NCBI GenBank assembly: GCA_019057975.1
Contig: JAHLWJ010000237.1
Location: forward strand, 1 to 6,937
DNA length: 6,937 nucleotides
DNA from: Promethearchaeota archaeon
GTDB taxonomy: Archaea > Asgardarchaeota > Lokiarchaeia > Sigynarchaeales > SOKP01
Reading direction: 5' to 3'
In this document: positions 5,699-6,937 of the stretch, in pieces
Layout: each line of letters begins with the position of its first letter
Position numbering within the stretch: the stretch's first letter is position 1
The notes under the pieces: model-generated
What the model saw: only the letters and a program-made list of their open reading frames with translations
Databases searched by the model: none
Told to the model about the DNA's origin: nothing
Program-made: the position numbers and the translations under genes

Positions 5699-6874
5699 TT
5701 AGAAAATTTCTTTGAATAAGTGATTATATTCCTTTGCGATTTTTCGAGGTTGAAATTGATCAATTGCGTGTTTTCTTGCATTTTCTTGCATTTTTTTTAT
5801 TTTCGCTTTTTCATTATATAAATTTAATATAATCTTTGCCAATTCTTTATGGTTACCAGATTCAAATAGGAAGCCAGTTTTATTATGTTTTATAATCTCT
5901 TTTGGCCCCCCGTGATTTGTAGCAATAACTACACATTTTCTGGCCATCCCTTCTATTATTGTTCTTCCAAAAGGTTCGGGCCACAAAGAAGGAGCAACCA
6001 GTATATCTGCTTTATCATAAAAATCAATAATTTTATTAAAAGGTATTTTACCTGTAAAGTTTATTTGTTCTGAAATCCCCAGTTTTTTTACAAGATTTCT
6101 ATATTTATCAATATCTCCTGCGCCTATAATGGTTAATTTTATTTTTTTATCATTTTTAGAGATTGATTTCATAGCATAAATAAGAGTTTTTATACCTTTA
6201 TATTCTCCAACAACACCAACAAATAAAATCCTGTTAAAAATGCCTTTTTTTAAAACTTTATTACAATACTCTCTGGGAATAGGATTAGGAATAATGGAAT
6301 AATCTCTCAAATGTAGTCTACTATCTACTATTTTAGCAAGATATTCACTAGGGAAAACAACATGATTGAAATCAGATAAGATCCCACTCCTGAATTTTTG
6401 ATTAATTTGATATCTTATAATGCGGATAGGCTTTCTAAGAAAAGAGGATTCCTTTATTTTCATACATCTGAATATATTTCTTAGATTACATTTACTACAA
6501 AAAGAACCATCAGAAAGTAAACACAAATTACATCCACATAAGGGCCAATAATCTCTTACTGTTGCAACTTTCTTTGAATTGACATTTTTTAGTATAGCTG
6601 CACCAAAAAAATCAGAGGCCCAATTTACATCTGATTCAGTTAATATATTCTTTTTTGTAATTTTTTCAAAATATGATTTTTCATGAAGCTCGAATATTTT
6701 ATTTGGTTTTTTTAAGGTATAAATATCAAATTCATTTGATTTTACTTTTGAGAGGGTGTTGATAGTTATATTGTTTTTCATTTTTTTAAGTTCCTTACAA
6801 ACATAATAAGTACTTAATTCACCGCCTCCCACAAAGTCAGGTGGAAAATATCTTGAAAAAACTTTAATTTTCAT
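5699..6874 (-). CDS. GT4-family glycosyltransferase with a Cys-rich insert
   Basis: Predicted GT-B fold, family 4 retaining glycosyltransferase of 391 residues. The N-terminus MKIKVFSRYFPPDFVGGGEL (1-20) has the Gly-rich loop of the family at 16-18. VATVRDYWPLC (103-113) opens a Cys-rich insert with Cys at 113, 115, 118, 126, 129 and 137, like the HDYW-x2-CP...C-x2-C segment of a known GT4 subgroup. The donor domain follows: VVFPSEYLAKIV (172-183), ILFVGVVGEYKGIKTLI (216-232), LTIIGAGDIDKYRNLVKKLG (247-266) and INFTGKIPFNKIIDFYDKAD (271-290). WPEPFGRTIIEGMARKCVV (298-316) carries the E-x7-E pair, Glu300 and Glu308, and HGGPKEII (321-328) ends the site. All key residues look present. The ATG overlaps the end of the upstream - strand gene by 11 bases. 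The stop at 5699-5701 faces the decayed + strand relics. Confidence 0.94.
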   Translation of the reverse strand: MKIKVFSRYFPPDFVGGGELSTYYVCKELKKMKNNITINTLSKVKSNEFDIYTLKKPNKIFELHEKSYFEKITKKNILTESDVNWASDFFGAAILKNVNSKKVATVRDYWPLCGCNLCLLSDGSFCSKCNLRNIFRCMKIKESSFLRKPIRIIRYQINQKFRSGILSDFNHVVFPSEYLAKIVDSRLHLRDYSIIPNPIPREYCNKVLKKGIFNRILFVGVVGEYKGIKTLIYAMKSISKNDKKIKLTIIGAGDIDKYRNLVKKLGISEQINFTGKIPFNKIIDFYDKADILVAPSLWPEPFGRTIIEGMARKCVVIATNHGGPKEIIKHNKTGFLFESGNHKELAKIILNLYNEKAKIKKMQENARKHAIDQFQPRKIAKEYNHLFKEIF

Positions 6875-6937
6875 AATAAACTTCTTGGTAAACTTCTAAT
6901 GTTTCTTTAGCGCATTTTTCCCAACTAAATTTTTTTG
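6864..6937 (-). CDS. C-terminal end of a probable GT4 glycosyltransferase (partial)
   Basis: Read on the - strand from the right edge, the last 23 residues are KKFSWEKCAKETLEVYQEVY plus YEN, then TAA at 6866-6864. FSW-x-K-x-A-x-ETL-x-VY is the usual closing helix of GT4 glycosyltransferases. The stop lies inside the downstream gene's first codons (ATGAAAATTAA), giving an 11-base overlap and so probable translational coupling. Nothing upstream is visible, so the assignment rests on this short tail. Confidence 0.65.
   Translation of the reverse strand, partial: KKFSWEKCAKETLEVYQEVYYEN

Noticed and set aside
5600..5702. Alternative + strand frame reading ILKDLIKDYKKYILINEDES and ending at TAG 5700-5702
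   Set aside because: It overlaps the GT4-tail frame, has no family resemblance, and Lys/Ile/Asn-rich open frames are expected by chance in AT-rich DNA.
5885..6073. Open frame of 62 codons on the + strand
   Set aside because: It lies fully opposite the well-supported GT4 gene on the - strand, has no family resemblance, and no ribosome binding site stands out.
1..6937. CRISPR array, tRNA/rRNA genes, transposase or integrase
   Set aside because: No regularly spaced repeats, no cloverleaf-like sequence and no recombinase-like frame were seen on either strand, even around the decayed junction.

Overview
The window is a strongly AT-rich stretch of a cell-surface polysaccharide or glycan locus. 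It holds one membrane flippase, four intact glycosyltransferases and the last residues of a fifth. Between the two convergent gene blocks lies a zone of about 690 bases with decayed genes. Arginine is mostly AGA/AGG and isoleucine often ATA, and ribosome binding sites of the AAGGAG and AAGGTGA types are visible. This fits a low-GC bacterium (Clostridia- or Halanaerobia-like) or an AT-rich archaeon such as a methanogen. A sequence matching the archaeal TATA-box consensus precedes the first gene, but in DNA this AT-rich that is weak evidence, so I leave the domain of life open.

Layout. Positions 1-284 have no convincing gene and probably hold the leader and promoter of the first operon. The + strand block runs from a WzxC-like MOP-superfamily flippase (285-1796), through a GT2-like glycosyltransferase with a DADE motif (1871-2692) and a divergent GT-B glycosyltransferase (2695-3774), to a GT4 glycosyltransferase (3833-5005). 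Positions 5006-5698 contain three successive gene relics: an unrecognised one, one that keeps a GT2 N-terminus, and one that keeps a GT4 C-terminus. They still show operon-style spacing and ribosome binding sites, but carry nonsense codons, frame breaks at T runs, a probable lost start codon and missing central parts. On the - strand, a GT4 glycosyltransferase with a Cys-rich insert (6874-5699) overlaps by 11 bases the end of a gene that enters from the right edge (6937-6864).

How the genes work together. The glycosyltransferases are predicted to add sugars one after another, from nucleotide-sugar donors, to a lipid-linked repeat unit or related glycan on the cytoplasmic face of the membrane. 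The flippase would move the lipid-linked product across. No polymerase, initiating sugar-phosphate transferase or nucleotide-sugar enzyme is visible, so the locus must extend beyond the window. Donor and acceptor sugars cannot be read from the sequence.

I found no evidence of a new defence system, RNA element, CRISPR array or mobile element. The most interesting part is the decayed junction at 5006-5698, which looks like a scar of modular gene replacement in a variable polysaccharide locus.
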